Assembly: GCF_003692615.1 (NCBI RefSeq) | Contig: NZ_CP023540.1 | Coordinates: 930,001 to 994,000 of the forward strand | DNA: 64,000 nucleotides | From: Chryseobacterium sp. 6424 | GTDB lineage: Bacteria; Bacteroidota; Bacteroidia; Flavobacteriales; Weeksellaceae | Reading direction: 5' to 3' | Part shown: one piece after another, positions 53,790-62,132 of the stretch | Layout: every line of letters begins with the position of its first letter | Position numbering within the stretch: the first letter of the stretch is position 1 | Made by a program: the position numbers and the translations under genes | Notes under the pieces: model-generated | What the model was told of the DNA's origin: nothing | The model's database searches: none | The model's input: only the letters and a program-made list of their open reading frames with translations

Positions 53790-54631
53790 AACTATCAGTC
53801 ATCATGGTACATTATAATGTGGCGGATCTGCTGCGAAAATGTCTTATTTCAGCTGAAAAATATCTGAAAGGCATCACCCACGAAATCATCGTGATTGATA
53901 ATGCTTCGCCGGATCATTCGTGGCAGATGCTTAGGGATGAATTCCCACAGGTGAAATTTATCGCCGCAGATGAAAATCGCGGTTTTGCGGTAGCCAATAA
54001 TTCGGCCGCCAAAATTGCGGAGGGCGACTATCTGTTGCTGCTGAACCCTGATACAGAATTTGAAGGAGATGATATGCCCGAAATTTTAAATTTCGCGGAT
54101 GCCCAGAAAGATTTGGGCTGCCTTGGCGTTAGGATGCACGATGCTTCAGGGCAGTTTCTGCCAGAAAGTAAACGGTCGGTGCCGGATATGTTCAATTCTT
54201 TCGAGAAGCTATTTACAGGCTTTCGCCGACAGCAAGCAAAATCCTATTACCGAAATGATGTCCCGGAACATGAAATTGCTGAAGTAGAGGTAATTACCGG
54301 TGCTTTTCTACTGATAAAACGCGAACTTTATCTTGAAGTTGATGGTTTGGATGAAAGTTACTTCATGTACGGTGAAGACATCGACCTTTGTTATACGCTG
54401 CTGAGGAAAAATTATAGCAACTGGTATTACGGTAAAGCCTCTATCCTTCATCATAAAGGCGAAAGTACCGTGAAAGACGCGGTGTATCTGCAGCGTTTTT
54501 ATGGCGCGATGCAGATTTTCGTGGATAAATACTACAAGGAGACCAAACCGTTGCAGCACTGGCTTCTGTCGGTAGGTCTTCAGTTTCGCCATTATCTTGA
54601 GAAAAGGAAACTGCACAAAAAAGAGGCATAA
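53786..54631 (+). CDS. Family 2 glycosyltransferase (rhamnosyltransferase-like)
   Basis: A 281-residue GT2 enzyme. The N terminus has LSVIMVHYNVADLLRKCL and EIIVIDNASPDHSW, then DENRGFAVANNSAAKIAEGD and the metal site LLLNPDTEFEGDD. VITGAFLLIKRELYLEVDG and YFMYGEDIDLCYTLL are typical of rhamnosyltransferase-type GT2 proteins. It overlaps the previous glycosyltransferase by 4 bp and probably acts in the same polysaccharide pathway. Confidence 0.92.
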   Translation: MKLSVIMVHYNVADLLRKCLISAEKYLKGITHEIIVIDNASPDHSWQMLRDEFPQVKFIAADENRGFAVANNSAAKIAEGDYLLLLNPDTEFEGDDMPEILNFADAQKDLGCLGVRMHDASGQFLPESKRSVPDMFNSFEKLFTGFRRQQAKSYYRNDVPEHEIAEVEVITGAFLLIKRELYLEVDGLDESYFMYGEDIDLCYTLLRKNYSNWYYGKASILHHKGESTVKDAVYLQRFYGAMQIFVDKYYKETKPLQHWLLSVGLQFRHYLEKRKLHKKEA

Positions 54632-54645
54632 ACTTTATACCTCTT
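54621..54645 (-). terminator. Terminator of secG overlapping the glycosyltransferase stop codon
   Basis: AAGAGGCATAAA pairs with TTTATACCTCTT (one mismatch) around a single central base. On the minus strand six T follow, so it best serves secG; it includes the stop codon of the convergent glycosyltransferase. Confidence 0.6.
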
Positions 54646-54672
54646 CAATTATTATATCTTTTAAATAATCTC

Positions 54673-55014
54673 TTATTTTGCGGCTGCTGCAGGCAGCGTA
54701 GCCGGATTATTGGTCCCCGGTGCGGTTTGCGGTGCAGATGTCTCCTTCTGTACAGGTGCTTTCGGTATCGCGATGGAAGGCTTTGCAGTAAGGATGACAC
54801 TCAGTAGGATTAAGCCAACGATGCTTCCACCCAAGATCCATGTTGCTTTTTCCATAAAATCATTGGTACGCTGTACCCCGAACTGTGCGGAGGATGTACC
54901 GCCGAAAGTACCGGAAAGTCCGCCACCCTTAGGATTCTGTGCCATAATAATGATTATTAGCAGAACGCTAAGAATGATGATGAGGATCATGAATAATGTA
55001 AATATTGTGCCCAT
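54673..55014 (-). CDS. secG: Preprotein translocase subunit SecG
   Basis: A 113-residue Sec translocon subunit with two membrane helices (FTLFMILIIILSVLLIIIIM near the N terminus and ILGGSIVGLILLSVILTA). Between them is the conserved loop AQNPKGGGLSGTFGG. The C-terminal tail is Ala/Pro/Thr-rich (PKAPVQKETSAPQTAPGTNN). MGTIFTLF is the usual start; an in-frame ATG 9 codons upstream is less likely because a promoter -7 element lies just beyond it. Confidence 0.93.
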   Translation of the reverse strand: MGTIFTLFMILIIILSVLLIIIIMAQNPKGGGLSGTFGGTSSAQFGVQRTNDFMEKATWILGGSIVGLILLSVILTAKPSIAIPKAPVQKETSAPQTAPGTNNPATLPAAAAK

Positions 55015-55038
55015 TCCGTTTTTTAGATTTTCGAACTG

Positions 55039-55046
55039 CAAATATA
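55039..55046 (-). promoter_or_regulatory. -7 promoter element for secG
   Basis: The minus strand reads TATATTTG (TAnnTTTG), 24 bp upstream of the preferred ATG. It overlaps the first codon of the upstream alternative start, arguing against that start. No -33 TTG at standard spacing. Confidence 0.5.
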
Positions 55047-55146
55047 ATTATTATTTTTAAAATTGCAGTTTATTTATGCAAAACTGCGGTCATTAATATA
55101 AATGACTGTAATCCGATGTTATACTTAGGCCGATGGGTATTAATTT

Positions 55147-55178
55147 TTGTTATTAAAGATAAAAAATGTTTTAATTTG
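55147..55178 (+). promoter_or_regulatory. Promoter of the PAS histidine kinase gene
   Basis: TTG at 55147 is followed after 21 bp by TTAATTTG, one mismatch from TAnnTTTG. It ends 4 bp before the ATG, again suggesting a nearly leaderless message. Confidence 0.4.
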
Positions 55179-55182
55179 CCTT

Positions 55183-57030
55183 ATGAAAAATTTTCTCCTT
55201 AATCATGTGAGTTTTGATTCATTAACCACACTTTTCAGTCAGGCACCCGTAGCATTGGCCATGTTGATGGGAGAAGAACAAATCGTAGAAGTTGCCAACG
55301 AGCAGATCCTCGAACTTTGGGGCAAAGACCGTAGTGTAATTGGGCTGCCGATTATAGAAGCGCTCCCCGAAATTCGCGATCAGGGTTTTCCTAAAATCTT
55401 GAAAGATGTTTATCGAACCGGTATCCCTTTTAAGGGGAATGAAGTATTGGCCGTACTTATCAAAAATGGCATCCCTACGGACTGTTATTTCGATTTTGTG
55501 TATTCACCTATTTATAATGAAGGGGTAGTTACCGGAATCAGCGTGGTCGCAACAGAGGTGACGGATAAAGTACTCTCGGATAAAAAACTTCACGAAAGTG
55601 AACTCCGCTTCAAAGAATTGCTGCTGATTTCAGATTATTCTACCGCAATTTACCGTGGTCGCGATTTAATTATTGAATTCGCCAATGATAAAATGATTAA
55701 AACCTGGGGTAAAGATGCCTCCGTAATCGGTAAAAAACTTGAAGACGCCATCCCCGAACTTGCAGGGCAACCATTTGTGCAGATTCTACAGAGTATTTAC
55801 GAAACCGGCGAAACCTATATCGCACAGGAGGACAGGGTAGATCTGGTGGTAGATGGCGTTCTACAGACCTTCTATTACAATTTTTCATACAAACCTCTTC
55901 ACGATGCTAATGGTGAGATCTATGCCATCATGAATGTCGCTGTTAACGTAACAGAATTGGTAAATGCACGCCAGAAAGCCCAGTCTAATGAATATGAATA
56001 CCGCACGCTCGCCGAAGCGATGTCACAAATGGTTTGGACAGCCAAGCCAGATGGCAAAATAGACTTCTGCAGCCGCAACATGAGCGACTTGTTTGGGTGC
56101 AAAGAAATGGAGATAGAGGATTTCGATTTTGGAAAATTCATACATCCTGATGATCGGGCAAAGCACCGCCTCCTCTGGCGCAATGCAGTCGCCACAAAAA
56201 AGAATTTTGAACTCGAATACAGGCTTTTCAGTAAAGCCGCCGGGCAATATATTTGGTACTTAAGCCGTGCTACGCCTGTTATTGATGATGAAGGTAACAT
56301 CATAAAATGGATTGGCACCGCTACAGATATTAATGAATTTAAAAACCTCGTTTCACAGAAAGATACTTTTCTTGGTATTGCCAGCCATGAACTTAAAACA
56401 CCGCTTACTTCCCTGAAACTTTATGCACAAGTCCTGGAAAGAATGCTGAAGAAAAGCGGTGATGAAAAAAATGCAGAATTCGCACATAAGATGGATATGC
56501 AGGTCGTAAAACTCACTTCCTTAATCGCTGACCTTTTGGATGTTACAAAAATAAATGCCGGTAAGATTCATCTGAATGAACACCTGTTCAATTTCGCAAA
56601 ACTGGTGGAAGAAACGGTTGAAGAACAACAAATGTCCACTTCTCATAAAATTGAAGTCTACATGGAAAGCGAGGGTATGGTTTTTGCTGACAAAGAACGG
56701 ATTGCCCAGGTCATGAGTAATTTAATCTCCAACGCAATCAAATATTCACCCGAGGCACAACGCATTGTGGTACAAACCAAAGCAGACGGCAATAACATCA
56801 TATTCTGTGTGCAGGATTTTGGTATCGGTATGCCCGCAGAGAAGATCCATAAAGTCTTCGAGCAGTATTATCGTGTGAGTGGTGATGAGGAAAATACGTA
56901 TCCGGGATTGGGCTTAGGACTGTACATTGCAGCACAGATTATAGAACGATCCAATGGTAAAATCTGGGTGGAAAGCGAGCTTGACAAAGGATCAGTTTTC
57001 TATTTTTCGCTGCCGCTGGCCCAACCTTAA
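55183..57030 (+). CDS. Soluble PAS-domain sensor histidine kinase
   Basis: A 615-residue kinase without membrane segments. Two related PAS domains (about 8-125 and 135-265; both contain WGKD followed by SVIG) are followed by a third PAS of PAS_3 type (about 275-395; MVWTAKPDGKIDFCSRNMSD). The HisKA phosphoacceptor is FLGIASHELKTPLTSLKLY and the HATPase_c region has the N box NLISNAIKYSPEAQ, DFGIGMPAEKI and GLGLGLYIAAQIIERSNG. It likely senses a cytoplasmic signal through the PAS pockets. A receiver-domain gene starts 14 bp downstream and is the probable partner. Confidence 0.93.
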   Translation: MKNFLLNHVSFDSLTTLFSQAPVALAMLMGEEQIVEVANEQILELWGKDRSVIGLPIIEALPEIRDQGFPKILKDVYRTGIPFKGNEVLAVLIKNGIPTDCYFDFVYSPIYNEGVVTGISVVATEVTDKVLSDKKLHESELRFKELLLISDYSTAIYRGRDLIIEFANDKMIKTWGKDASVIGKKLEDAIPELAGQPFVQILQSIYETGETYIAQEDRVDLVVDGVLQTFYYNFSYKPLHDANGEIYAIMNVAVNVTELVNARQKAQSNEYEYRTLAEAMSQMVWTAKPDGKIDFCSRNMSDLFGCKEMEIEDFDFGKFIHPDDRAKHRLLWRNAVATKKNFELEYRLFSKAAGQYIWYLSRATPVIDDEGNIIKWIGTATDINEFKNLVSQKDTFLGIASHELKTPLTSLKLYAQVLERMLKKSGDEKNAEFAHKMDMQVVKLTSLIADLLDVTKINAGKIHLNEHLFNFAKLVEETVEEQQMSTSHKIEVYMESEGMVFADKERIAQVMSNLISNAIKYSPEAQRIVVQTKADGNNIIFCVQDFGIGMPAEKIHKVFEQYYRVSGDEENTYPGLGLGLYIAAQIIERSNGKIWVESELDKGSVFYFSLPLAQP

Positions 57031-57044
57031 CTTATGATGCAAAG

Positions 57045-57410
57045 ATGAATTCAAAGAAAATTGTAATTGTAGATGACGACACGGCGATCCTAGACTCGCT
57101 ATCGGTAATGTTGGATTTTGAAGGGTTTGATGTAAACGCTTTCGAGCGTGGATCAGAGATATTTCAGTTCGTAGAATCTGTTTCCAAACCAGATCTCATT
57201 ATGCTTGATATTTGGCTCTCCGGCGAAGATGGCCGTGATATCTGTAAGAAATTAAAAGAAAATGAGACCACTAAGAACATCCCAGTCGTGATGATGTCAG
57301 CCGCGCGTGGACTCGAAAATACGGCTTACCATTCTGGCGCAAGCGCGTTTATTGCAAAACCTTTTGAGATTGAGGAAGTAGTGGATAAACTGCACCAACT
57401 GACTTCCTGA
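57045..57410 (+). CDS. Stand-alone response regulator receiver domain
   Basis: A 121-residue CheY-like receiver without an output domain. The acidic pair is VDDDTAI, the phosphoacceptor Asp lies in LIMLDIWLSGEDG (about residue 54), the Thr/Ser position in PVVMMSAARG and the conserved Lys in AFIAKPFEI. It begins 14 bp after the histidine kinase and is most likely phosphorylated by it. Without DNA-binding or enzymatic output, the next step would be protein-protein or phosphorelay. Confidence 0.93.
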   Translation: MNSKKIVIVDDDTAILDSLSVMLDFEGFDVNAFERGSEIFQFVESVSKPDLIMLDIWLSGEDGRDICKKLKENETTKNIPVVMMSAARGLENTAYHSGASAFIAKPFEIEEVVDKLHQLTS

Positions 57411-57420
57411 TTTCTGTCTA

Positions 57421-57675
57421 TCAAACCCGAACTACATCGAAATTGAAAGATGTAGTAAAATTCATCTGGAAATTCGAGTTTAAACGGTATTTAAGTTTCT
57501 TGGAGATCTCAGTAAGTAGATTAAAATAATCTGTTTTTGCCAAATCATCTTCAAAAAGTTTCTGATTGTTCAGTTTAATCCCCGAATCATCGAACCTGAT
57601 ATATTCCAGACCATAATGCGCGTGAAGTTTCTCAAGAAATTTCAGATCCTCTAAAGAAAGTATATTTTCAGACAT
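57421..57675 (-). CDS. Small protein of unknown function
   Basis: An 84-residue polar protein: an N-terminal helix (SLEDLKFLEKLHAHYGLEYI), a central charged segment (QKLFEDDLAKTDYFNLLTEI) and a beta-like end (FQMNFTTSFNFDVVRV). I do not recognise a family. It is convergent with the receiver gene and 10 bp from it, and has codon use similar to its neighbours, so a real gene is likely. Nothing is recognised in the 168-bp gap to the M16 peptidase gene except that gene's terminator. Confidence 0.6.
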   Translation of the reverse strand: MSENILSLEDLKFLEKLHAHYGLEYIRFDDSGIKLNNQKLFEDDLAKTDYFNLLTEISKKLKYRLNSNFQMNFTTSFNFDVVRV

Positions 57676-57787
57676 GGCTAATTGTTTTTAAGTTAGAATC
57701 TTAGCTTCAATTTTTATGCCTTTTTTAAGAAATGATAACACCTTTTTAAGATTTAAGCTATTCGTTCTCATGCACCATATAATCCAT

Positions 57788-57819
57788 AAAAAAAAACGGC
57801 AGCCGATAAAAGCTGCCGT
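57788..57819 (-). terminator. Intrinsic terminator of the M16 peptidase operon
   Basis: On the minus strand ACGGCAGC/GCTGCCGT forms an 8-bp stem with an 8-nt loop followed by a long T run, 23 bp after the stop codon of the 681-residue M16 protein. Confidence 0.92.
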
Positions 57820-57842
57820 AATCATCTAATTCTTATCAATCA

Positions 57843-59888
57843 TTATTTAAAATCTGTATCTTTTGCCTGATTTACCTGATAAGATGTTACGCTGAACTCT
57901 ACCGGCATACCAGCCATGTTCTGCGCGATTTTATAAGGCATCAACACTCCCGATACTGTTTTGAAGTCAGAGAAGGTGGTAGGTACAGTCATTTCTCCCT
58001 GTGGGCCTTTCTGTACTCTGGTTTCTCCGATTTTCAACCCAGATTTTACGCTGTAGTAATAGGTAGTTGTACCATGCTTTACGGCGTAAGCATCCTCGTT
58101 ATTCACTTTTTCGATACCGTTAAGCTTATAATCGGCGAATTTTGTAAACATCAGTTCAGGGAAGAGTTCGCCTGAGGCAGCAAACTCCTTCTTCATGTCG
58201 TCTGTTAAAGGCATTTTTTGTCCTTGTGCTTCCATATATCCGTCTTTGCCATCAAACGTAATCTTCTGAAGGGTATTTCCCATCATTTTAACCTCCATTT
58301 TCGTTTTCCCACCTTTTGCGCGCAACATATTCATTTGGATATCCATGCCCTGTACTTTAGCGGAAGCATCTGTAGTGATGGAGTTTACCTTTTGTACCGC
58401 AGCCAGGCCACCAATTGCGTTGATGTACTTATCAGCTACCGTTTGTAGCGTGATGCTGGGATCAAGTGTCTTTGTGGAGGGTTTGGCTGTTGGGTTGGCT
58501 TCAGCATCGTAATAATTCACGGGGTAGCCCAGTTTTTCCAGACTTTCGGTGATATCGGCGCCTTTACCGGCCACGAAGATGCGGCTTTGGTTTTGCAGGA
58601 TGTTCTTTTTCGCTGCTTCAGATACGTCTGCGGCAGTTACTTTATCAATAGATTTCAGATAATTGGTGTAGAAATCCGCAGGTAAATTCTGCACTTTTTC
58701 ATTTACTGCAAATCTTGCAATGGTGGCAGGGCTTTCAAGCGAGCGAATGAAGTCCCCTTTCAGTTTCGCTTTTGCGTTGGCTAACTCGTCAGGCTTTACG
58801 GTAGAAATCTCCCGCAGTTCGTTCATGAATTCTTTAACAGCTTTATCGGTGACTTCATTCCTTACGCTGGCATTTGCAGTAAATCCTGGGGTATATTTGC
58901 TGGCAGTGAGGGATGAATAGGCGCCATACGTGAAACCGTTTTTCTCGCGAAGGTTCATGAACAGTCTGGATTCGCCACCGCCACCAAGGATGTAATTAGC
59001 GATAATGGATGGAAAGTACTGCGGATCATTCATCTTTAAAGTATGGATGTTCCCTACCGAAACTACCGATTGTACCGCGTTGGGCACATCTACGACATTA
59101 ATTTCTGTTCTTGCCAGATTGGTAGCCGGCTCCAAGGCTGCGAATTGTGTCCCGGATTTTTTCCAGTTTGCGAATGCCTTTTCAATCAGTCTTTTGGCAT
59201 CATTGTACTTTACATCACCAACTACTACCAGATAGGCATTATCTGGCGCGTAGTATTTTCTGTACATGTCTTGTACATCAGTAAGTTGCACGTTTTGGAT
59301 CGTGGCCTCGGTTTCAAATTCCCCACGCGAGGTGTTTTTACCATAAGTGAGCGCGTTAGACACCCGCATGGCGATAGCACTTGCATTCTTTTCATCTGCT
59401 TTAAGGCCTTCAATCATTCTTTCTTTAGAATTCTGGACTTCTGTTGCTGAGAATTTAGGGTTCACGATGGCATCAGCCATTAAACCAAGCACTTGCGGGA
59501 AATATTTTGAAAGTGTGTTGGCGTTGGCACCTGCTGAAGAAAAGGAGAGGTTTGCGCCCAGAAAATCAATTTTTTTATTGAACTGTTCTTTGCTCAGCGT
59601 GGTGGTTCCGTTTCCTAATTGGTCGGCCATAATTTGGCTTACTCCTGCAATTTTTCCTTCAAAGATGGGCGGGCGGTCCATCGAAAGGCTCATGTTCACG
59701 CGGGGTAATTTATTGTTTTCGACTACCATTACGGTAAGTCCGTTTTTCAGCGTGAAGGTTTTAGGCTTAGTGATGTTGATGGTAGGGGTAGGGCCGGGTT
59801 TGGGCATCTGGTCCTTATCGATGGTCTGTGCAGACAGCGTGCCTGAAATTAAAAATGCTGCCGCGATATATTTAAAGTGGTATTTCAT
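57843..59888 (-). CDS. M16 peptidase-like protein, probably non-catalytic, with C-terminal LolA-like domain
   Basis: A 681-residue secreted protein (signal peptide ending SGTLSAQ). The first about 450 residues are two M16 modules. The zinc motif HxxEH is absent: the matching place reads MADQLGNGTTTLSKEQ. The R/Y motif of regulatory M16 subunits is present as GGGGESRLFMNLREKNGFTYGAYSS. An extra C-terminal domain of about 200 residues (ADKYINAIGGLAAVQKVNSI, KMEVKMMGNTLQKITFDGK) resembles LolA-type lipoprotein carriers. It starts 3 bp after its catalytic partner and probably forms a heterodimer with it in the periplasm. Confidence 0.9.
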   Translation of the reverse strand: MKYHFKYIAAAFLISGTLSAQTIDKDQMPKPGPTPTINITKPKTFTLKNGLTVMVVENNKLPRVNMSLSMDRPPIFEGKIAGVSQIMADQLGNGTTTLSKEQFNKKIDFLGANLSFSSAGANANTLSKYFPQVLGLMADAIVNPKFSATEVQNSKERMIEGLKADEKNASAIAMRVSNALTYGKNTSRGEFETEATIQNVQLTDVQDMYRKYYAPDNAYLVVVGDVKYNDAKRLIEKAFANWKKSGTQFAALEPATNLARTEINVVDVPNAVQSVVSVGNIHTLKMNDPQYFPSIIANYILGGGGESRLFMNLREKNGFTYGAYSSLTASKYTPGFTANASVRNEVTDKAVKEFMNELREISTVKPDELANAKAKLKGDFIRSLESPATIARFAVNEKVQNLPADFYTNYLKSIDKVTAADVSEAAKKNILQNQSRIFVAGKGADITESLEKLGYPVNYYDAEANPTAKPSTKTLDPSITLQTVADKYINAIGGLAAVQKVNSITTDASAKVQGMDIQMNMLRAKGGKTKMEVKMMGNTLQKITFDGKDGYMEAQGQKMPLTDDMKKEFAASGELFPELMFTKFADYKLNGIEKVNNEDAYAVKHGTTTYYYSVKSGLKIGETRVQKGPQGEMTVPTTFSDFKTVSGVLMPYKIAQNMAGMPVEFSVTSYQVNQAKDTDFK

Positions 59889-59891
59889 GGA

Positions 59892-61205
59892 TTATTTTTT
59901 TTCAGGTAGATAGTTAATGACTACTCTTTGGTTAGGGTTTAGGTATTTTTTAGCGGCGTTCATAAGGTCCTGACGAGAAACTGAACGGTAAATGTCAAGC
60001 TCTTTGTTGATTAGATTGGTGTCACCCAATAAAACGTGGCTGGTCGCCAGTGATGCTGCAATACCCTGTATGGAAGAGTTGGCGTTCACGAATTGATTTT
60101 CGTATTGATTCAGAAGTTTTTGATAATCTTCTTCTGAGATTAAAGTTGTTTGAAGTTTCTTAATTTCCGCATCTATGTCTTTCTGAAGCGTATCTTTTGT
60201 GGTGGCGCCCATCGGAATAGCGAAGAATGCAAAGATGCCGGCATCTTCGAGGCCCATGTTAAAGGCCTGTACCTGGAGTGCTTTTTTATCCTGATCTACT
60301 AATTTTTTATAAAGCACCGATGATTTTCCTTCACTTAGGTAAGAGGAAAGCATGTTAAGGGTATAAGCGTCTTTCTCTTTGTTTGATGGCGTTCTGTACG
60401 CGAAAACATATGCAGGAAGTTGGATGTTCTTATCCGTGGCGGTAACTTCTTTTTCTTTGGTAATCGGTTCGTCTTTCGGGAAGTTTTTCGGGTAAACGGT
60501 TCCTTTTGGGATGTCGCCATAGTACTCGTTGATCCATTTCTTCGTCTGTTCTGGGTTGATGTCGCCGGCTACCACCAATGTGGCGTTATTTGGTACGTAA
60601 TATTTCTTGTAGAAATCCTGGAACTCTGAAAGTTGTGCAGCATTCAGATCTTCCATGGAGCCAATGGTCGACCAATGGTAAGGGTGTTTGGTAAAGAGAT
60701 TGTTCTGTACTACTGTAAATAGGTTTCCGTACGGTTGATTGTCCATCCGAAGACGTTTCTCTTCTTTCACCACCTCGCGCTGGGTATCTACACCAATTTG
60801 GTTAATGGTGCCGCTTTTCAGTCTTTCGCTTTCCATCCACAGGCCAAGTTGCTCGTTGTTGGAGGGGAAGGTTTCATAATAATAGGTACGGTCGTTTGTG
60901 GTATTGGCGTTGTTTGTTCCGCCGTTGGCAGATACAATTTTAAACCAATCGCCACGCTTGATGTTCTTGGTTCCTTCAAACAGCAGGTGCTCAAAGAAAT
61001 GTGCCATTCCCGTTCTGCCCACGGCCTCATCTTTTGCGCCTACATGGTACATCACACCGGTAGTCACCACGGGAGCAGAATTATCCTGATGCAGGATTAC
61101 GTGCAACCCATTGGGGAGATCATATTCCTCAAATTTAATTTGCTGTGCGTACGCCGTAATCCCAAGGAATGCGGCTGCGGCAGCAGAAAGAAGTCTTTTT
61201 TTCAT
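59892..61205 (-). CDS. M16 family zinc peptidase, catalytic subunit
   Basis: A 437-residue secreted metallopeptidase (signal peptide about residues 1-20, ending ITAYAQ). The inverted zinc motif HxxEH is HFFEH at residues 69-73, with a later Glu ligand in VVKEEKRLRMDNQPYG. The C-terminal module has YLSEGKSSVLYKKLVDQDKK. With the downstream 681-residue partner it matches the two-subunit M16 peptidases of the bacterial processing-peptidase type, which degrade or trim peptides. The substrate is not evident. Confidence 0.94.
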   Translation of the reverse strand: MKKRLLSAAAAAFLGITAYAQQIKFEEYDLPNGLHVILHQDNSAPVVTTGVMYHVGAKDEAVGRTGMAHFFEHLLFEGTKNIKRGDWFKIVSANGGTNNANTTNDRTYYYETFPSNNEQLGLWMESERLKSGTINQIGVDTQREVVKEEKRLRMDNQPYGNLFTVVQNNLFTKHPYHWSTIGSMEDLNAAQLSEFQDFYKKYYVPNNATLVVAGDINPEQTKKWINEYYGDIPKGTVYPKNFPKDEPITKEKEVTATDKNIQLPAYVFAYRTPSNKEKDAYTLNMLSSYLSEGKSSVLYKKLVDQDKKALQVQAFNMGLEDAGIFAFFAIPMGATTKDTLQKDIDAEIKKLQTTLISEEDYQKLLNQYENQFVNANSSIQGIAASLATSHVLLGDTNLINKELDIYRSVSRQDLMNAAKKYLNPNQRVVINYLPEKK

Positions 61206-61381
61206 AAACTGTAAAATTTAGTTAATTGGTACCTGTTAACCCTCTAAAGTTACATTATTTTTTCACTTCTGCGTATAAATTAGTGTTTGATGTAAATTGA
61301 TCTCAAATATCCAAGATTCTTCGTTTATAGCTAAAGATTTTACAATGGCTGCATCGTCATGCTTATTTCATTTAAAATGCG

Positions 61382-61389
61382 TATCTTTG
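61382..61389 (+). promoter_or_regulatory. -7 promoter element giving a long cold-shock leader
   Basis: TATCTTTG matches TAnnTTTG. It is about 175 bp upstream of the cold-shock gene with no better candidate closer, so the message would carry a leader of about 165 nt (61397-61563), a length typical of cold-shock mRNAs. No -33 TTG at standard distance. Confidence 0.4.
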
Positions 61390-61563
61390 CACTTGAACAA
61401 GGCAGTTCTGCGATTTTCATCCGTTATAGTACCGTATTCCTATCAGTTTTTTATCCGCAGCGCCTTTATGTTATTCCGAAATATCCACCGCGATACCTTC
61501 TGAAATCACCGCTTCACGGAAGCTGAATTTATAATCAAAAAATTTTTAATACTACAATATTAT

Positions 61564-61998
61564 ATGGCAGATTCTTTCTCGAAAAAAGAAAATTTAAAGA
61601 AAAAACAACAAAAACAAAAGGAGAAATCCCAAAAACGCGAAGAGCGTAAAAGCAACAACAATAAAGGCAAAGATCTTACGGAGATGTTCCTGTACGTAGA
61701 TGCCAACGGTCAGTTGACTTCTACACCGCCAGACCAGCAAGAGCGCGAAGGGGTAAACCTGGATGATATACAGCTGGGCGCAGCGCCTATTGAGGCAGAG
61801 GAAACTGTAAAAACAGGTATCGTTACCTTCCTGAGTGATAAGGGATATGGTTTCATCACCGAAAACAATACCAAGGAAAATATCTTCTTCCACGAAAATA
61901 ACTGTGCGCAGGAAGTGAAGAAAGGTAACAAAGTATCCTTTGAAAAAGAAAAATCACCAAAAGGATTTTCTGCAATTAACATCCAGCTTGTTAAATAA
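61564..61998 (+). CDS. Cold-shock domain protein with basic N-terminal extension
   Basis: A 144-residue protein. The first about 40 residues are extremely rich in Lys, Gln, Glu and Asn (KKKQQKQKEKSQKREERKSN) and probably disordered and RNA-binding. Residues about 80-144 are a cold-shock OB fold with RNP1 KGYGFI, RNP2 IFFHENN and the end GFSAINIQLV. The extension makes it twice the length of classical CspA. It has a long upstream leader and a hairpin terminator, so it is a single-gene unit. Confidence 0.93.
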   Translation: MADSFSKKENLKKKQQKQKEKSQKREERKSNNNKGKDLTEMFLYVDANGQLTSTPPDQQEREGVNLDDIQLGAAPIEAEETVKTGIVTFLSDKGYGFITENNTKENIFFHENNCAQEVKKGNKVSFEKEKSPKGFSAINIQLVK

Positions 61999-62024
61999 AC
62001 TGCGGATCATCCTCAGCACGAAAA

Positions 62025-62044
62025 AAAGCTCCGCACGGAGCTTT
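62025..62044 (+). terminator. Terminator of the cold-shock gene
   Basis: AAAGCTCCG/CGGAGCTTT forms a 9-bp stem with a minimal loop, 26 bp after the stop codon. The plus-strand T-tract is short, while the minus strand would have seven T. Confidence 0.7.
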
Positions 62045-62080
62045 CTGTATTTCAGCAAGTCAGCACATGATTTTATAGCT

Positions 62081-62110
62081 TTGACTTCGCTGGATATTTC
62101 ACTAAATTTG
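62081..62110 (+). promoter_or_regulatory. Full Bacteroidota sigma-A promoter of the UvrD/PcrA gene
   Basis: TTG at 62081 is followed after exactly 19 bp by TAAATTTG at 62103-62110. It predicts a start about 16 nt before the ATG at 62133. A second TAnnTTTG (TAGCTTTG) ends on the same TTG. Confidence 0.8.
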
Positions 62111-62132
62111 TTGCCCAAAAATTTTTGCACAG

